Shown in pieces: positions 3,525 to 5,723 of a stretch of 5,723 bases of DNA; position 1 is the first letter of the stretch, and each line of letters begins with the position of its first letter. Under the pieces are notes generated by a model, which worked only from the letters and a program-made list of their open reading frames with translations, made no database searches and was not told where the DNA came from. Source of the stretch: Ruminococcaceae bacterium UBA5396 (lineage in GTDB: Bacteria > Bacillota > Clostridia > Oscillospirales > Acutalibacteraceae); assembly GCA_002410715.1 (NCBI GenBank), contig DHOG01000164.1, positions 17,555 to 23,277 of the forward strand. The letters run 5' to 3'. Position numbers and translations under genes: made by a program.

Positions 3525-5618
3525 ATGAAGATACAAATGCTGCTTAACGGACTCGACTGCGGAGTGTGTGCGTCCGAGATTGAGCGCGAGGTTGGACGAA
3601 TTGACGGCGTTTTTGATGCTTCGGTTAATTTTGCATCCGGAACACTGACTGTCGACATTCCGGATGAACAAAAACAGAATATACTGCGGCAGGTTGAAAG
3701 GATTGCACATCAGCATGATTCTTTGATTACTGTCAGTGAAAAAACATACGGCAAACCTCAACCGGTCAAGGACGCAGTTACTGTCATGCCGTACATATCG
3801 CTGTTGATATCGTCGGTGGCCTTCACTACCGGGCTGATACTGACTTTATCACCGGCATGGGAGTTTGGACTGTTTTTTGCCGCATATTTGGCAGTCGGCG
3901 GCAAACTGCTGTTTACAGCACTTCGCAACATCATAAAAGGTCAGATTTTTGACGAAAATTTTCTGATGAGCATAGCTACAATAGGGGCATTTATTATCGG
4001 GGAATATGCCGAAGGCGCTGCTGTTATGCTGTTTTATCAAATCGGCGAGATGTTCCAGACTATTGCGGTAAACCGTTCCCGCAAATCTATTGAAGCCCTG
4101 ATGGATATACGTCCCGACTACGCCAATCTTAAAACAGGGGATACAGTCACCCGTGTGTCACCCGAAAAGGTATCGGTCGCAGATGTAATAATAGTGAAAG
4201 CGGGCGAAAAAATCCCGCTGGACGGTAAGGTGTTGAGCGGAAGCTCCTCACTCGACACCTCGGCATTGACAGGTGAATCAATGCCGAGAGATGTAAAGCA
4301 AGGCAGCGAGGTTTTGTCGGGCTCTGTTAATCTCGGCGGATTGCTGACCGTCAAGGTTACAAAGGAATTCGGCGAATCCACCGTTATGAAAATACTTGAT
4401 TTGGTACAGAATGCAGGTTCAAAAAAAGCTACAACCGAAAAATTCATCACGGGGTTTGCCCGGATTTATACCCCTATTGTTGTTTTCTCGGCGCTCGGAT
4501 TAGCGGTTGTGCCGCCTCTGCTGCTTCCCGGCGCTGCCTTTGCCGAGTGGATTAACAGGGCGCTTATTTTCCTTGTGGTTTCCTGTCCCTGCGCGCTGGT
4601 GGTATCCATTCCTTTAAGCTACTTCGGAGGAATCGGTGGAGCATCTCGAAACGGTATTCTTATCAAGGGCAGCAGCAGTCTTGATGTATTGAGCCAGCTT
4701 GATACAGTTGTGTTTGACAAAACGGGCACCCTTACAAAGGGCGTGTTTAAGGTCAGCCGAATTGTTCCGGCCGAAGGGCAAAGCAAGGATGCGGTTTTGT
4801 CGGTGGCGGCTCATGCCGAATGCTTTTCAAACCACCCGATTGCCGGTTCTATTCTAAAGGCATATCCATTTGAAATCGACAAGAGCCGGATTTCCGAATA
4901 TGAGGAAATAGCAGGTCTCGGTTTGCGGGCTGTTATTGACGGAAAGGAGATTCTTGCCGGCAACATTGGCCTGATGTCGGCATTTGGTATTGACTGTCCC
5001 GAAAACCAAAGCGGCGGCACTGTGGTGTATCTCGTGAGGGACAACAGATTTTTGGGATATATTTTAATTGAGGATGAAATCAGGCAGGACAGCAGGTCTG
5101 CCTTAAGCGGGCTTAGGGCGCAGGGGGTAAAAAAGATTGTCATGCTTACCGGAGACCGCCCTGCCGCCGCCGAAAAAGCAGCCGAAGAAATTGGGCTTAA
5201 TGATGTGTATGCGGGCTTGCTTCCTCATCAAAAGGTGGAGATGCTGGAAAGGCTGCTGTCCCGGAACACTGCTCGCGGCAAGCTTGCATTTGTGGGGGAC
5301 GGTATCAATGATGCGCCAGTACTCGCCCGCGCCGATTTGGGAATTGCAATGGGGGGCTTGGGCTCGGACGCCGCCATTGAAGCGGCAGATGTGGTTTTGA
5401 TGACCGACCAGCCGTCAAAGCTGGTTGCGGGCATAAGGATTGCTAAAAAGACCAGACGTATTGTATGGCAAAACATCATATTAGCGCTGGGTATCAAAGC
5501 CGTGATCTTGTTGTTAGGCGCGCTCGGCTTTGCATCGATGTGGGGTGCTGTGTTCGCTGACGTCGGCGTCACAATCATTGCTGTAATAAACGCGATACGT
5601 ACGGTTAAATTAGGCTAA
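3525..5618 (+). CDS. cadA: Zn/Cd/Pb-exporting P1B-type ATPase
   Basis: This is a 697-residue inner-membrane pump that uses ATP to export Zn2+, Cd2+ or Pb2+. Domains run in the standard order. A single N-terminal heavy-metal domain has GLDCGVCA (Cys12, Cys15). Four membrane helices lie roughly at 88-108, 112-133, 145-160 and 162-180. The actuator loop has TGES (249-252). Helices 5 and 6 carry the transport motif CPC (354-356). The catalytic Asp398 lies in DKTGTLT. The nucleotide domain has NHP (436-438), TGD (542-544) and GDGINDAP (591-598). Two last helices span about 646-692. Lys658 and Asp679, 21 residues apart, match the Lys/Asp pair of ZntA-type Zn/Cd/Pb pumps and argue against a copper pump. 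The length is normal for CadA and nothing is broken. ATG 3525 follows AAAGGG by 6 bases and lies 17 bases after the repressor gene, so both genes share one metal-inducible transcript. The exact metal range cannot be read from sequence; zntA would be an equally fair name. Confidence 0.94.
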   Translation: MKIQMLLNGLDCGVCASEIEREVGRIDGVFDASVNFASGTLTVDIPDEQKQNILRQVERIAHQHDSLITVSEKTYGKPQPVKDAVTVMPYISLLISSVAFTTGLILTLSPAWEFGLFFAAYLAVGGKLLFTALRNIIKGQIFDENFLMSIATIGAFIIGEYAEGAAVMLFYQIGEMFQTIAVNRSRKSIEALMDIRPDYANLKTGDTVTRVSPEKVSVADVIIVKAGEKIPLDGKVLSGSSSLDTSALTGESMPRDVKQGSEVLSGSVNLGGLLTVKVTKEFGESTVMKILDLVQNAGSKKATTEKFITGFARIYTPIVVFSALGLAVVPPLLLPGAAFAEWINRALIFLVVSCPCALVVSIPLSYFGGIGGASRNGILIKGSSSLDVLSQLDTVVFDKTGTLTKGVFKVSRIVPAEGQSKDAVLSVAAHAECFSNHPIAGSILKAYPFEIDKSRISEYEEIAGLGLRAVIDGKEILAGNIGLMSAFGIDCPENQSGGTVVYLVRDNRFLGYILIEDEIRQDSRSALSGLRAQGVKKIVMLTGDRPAAAEKAAEEIGLNDVYAGLLPHQKVEMLERLLSRNTARGKLAFVGDGINDAPVLARADLGIAMGGLGSDAAIEAADVVLMTDQPSKLVAGIRIAKKTRRIVWQNIILALGIKAVILLLGALGFASMWGAVFADVGVTIIAVINAIRTVKLG

Positions 5619-5653
5619 AACATTTTTAATAGAAAAGACGCAGAAAACTAATG

Positions 5654-5682
5654 ACAAAGCCCGCCGAAAAGGCGGGCTTTGT
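5654..5682 (+). terminator. Terminator of the metal-resistance operon, possibly bidirectional
   Basis: ACAAAGCCCGCC (5654-5665) and GGCGGGCTTTGT (5671-5682) form a perfect 12-bp stem around a GAAAA loop, 35 bases after the ATPase stop codon. The A- and T-rich stem ends give a T-run on both strands, so it could also stop transcription coming from the right. Beyond it, 5683-5723 shows no gene I can support. Confidence 0.85.
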
Positions 5683-5723
5683 GTATAAAAGAATTATGGG
5701 CGTATTCCATATCCGCCTCCGTT

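Noticed and set aside
5228..5578. 116-codon open frame on the - strand inside cadA
   Set aside because: It is a shadow of the ATPase nucleotide domain, with no ribosome site and no recognisable protein features.
5694..5723. Possible end of a - strand gene entering from the right (about 9 codons, then TAA)
   Set aside because: Too short to judge. The bidirectional terminator at 5654-5682 would fit a convergent gene, but nothing else supports it.
1..5723. CRISPR array, insertion sequence, tRNA or rRNA
   Set aside because: No regularly spaced repeats, transposase motifs, terminal inverted repeats with target duplications, or tRNA/rRNA signatures were seen.

Overview
The window reads like a chromosomal segment of an anaerobic, low-to-mid G+C Firmicute, most likely a clostridium. 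The evidence is a GatB of the GatCAB tRNA amidotransferase, strong AGGAGG-type ribosome binding sites, TTG and GTG starts, oxygen-sensitive radical SAM enzymes, and a SmtB/CadC-type repressor paired with a CadA-type ATPase. The species cannot be named from the sequence alone. All confidently supported genes lie on the + strand.

Layout. (1) Bases 1-636 hold the 3' part of gatB, closed by a perfect 19-bp hairpin. (2) About 140 bp of intergenic DNA follows, with a good sigma-A-type promoter (TTGTAA, 17 bp, TATAAT) and a leader of about 90 nt. (3) A two-gene operon at 818-2981 encodes two different radical SAM proteins. The first is a 300-residue enzyme with a CxxxCxxC cluster site and six cysteines near its C-terminus. 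The second is a 417-residue HemN/HemW-like protein with an unusual fourth cysteine. A hairpin terminator follows. (4) A separate metal-resistance operon starts from a TTGACA/TATCAT promoter that abuts a 26-bp inverted-repeat operator. It encodes a 120-residue ArsR-family metal sensor and, 17 nt later, a 697-residue Zn/Cd/Pb-exporting P1B ATPase. It ends in a classic GC-rich terminator.

How the genes work together. The metal operon is well understood by family: the repressor sits on the operator until Cd, Pb or Zn binds, then the ATPase pumps the metal out. The radical SAM pair is the least understood part. The two proteins are tightly coupled (7 nt apart, with the second ribosome site overlapping the first stop codon) and probably act in one pathway, but no substrate, precursor peptide or transporter is visible nearby. 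The pair is visibly more A/T-rich than gatB and cadA and has its own promoter and terminator, so it looks like an independent cassette.

Items most worth a second look are the radical SAM pair itself, its cysteine-rich tail, and an A-AAA-AAG heptamer followed at once by a hairpin inside the second radical SAM gene. The overlapping operator repeats and the two-site metal sensor also stand out.
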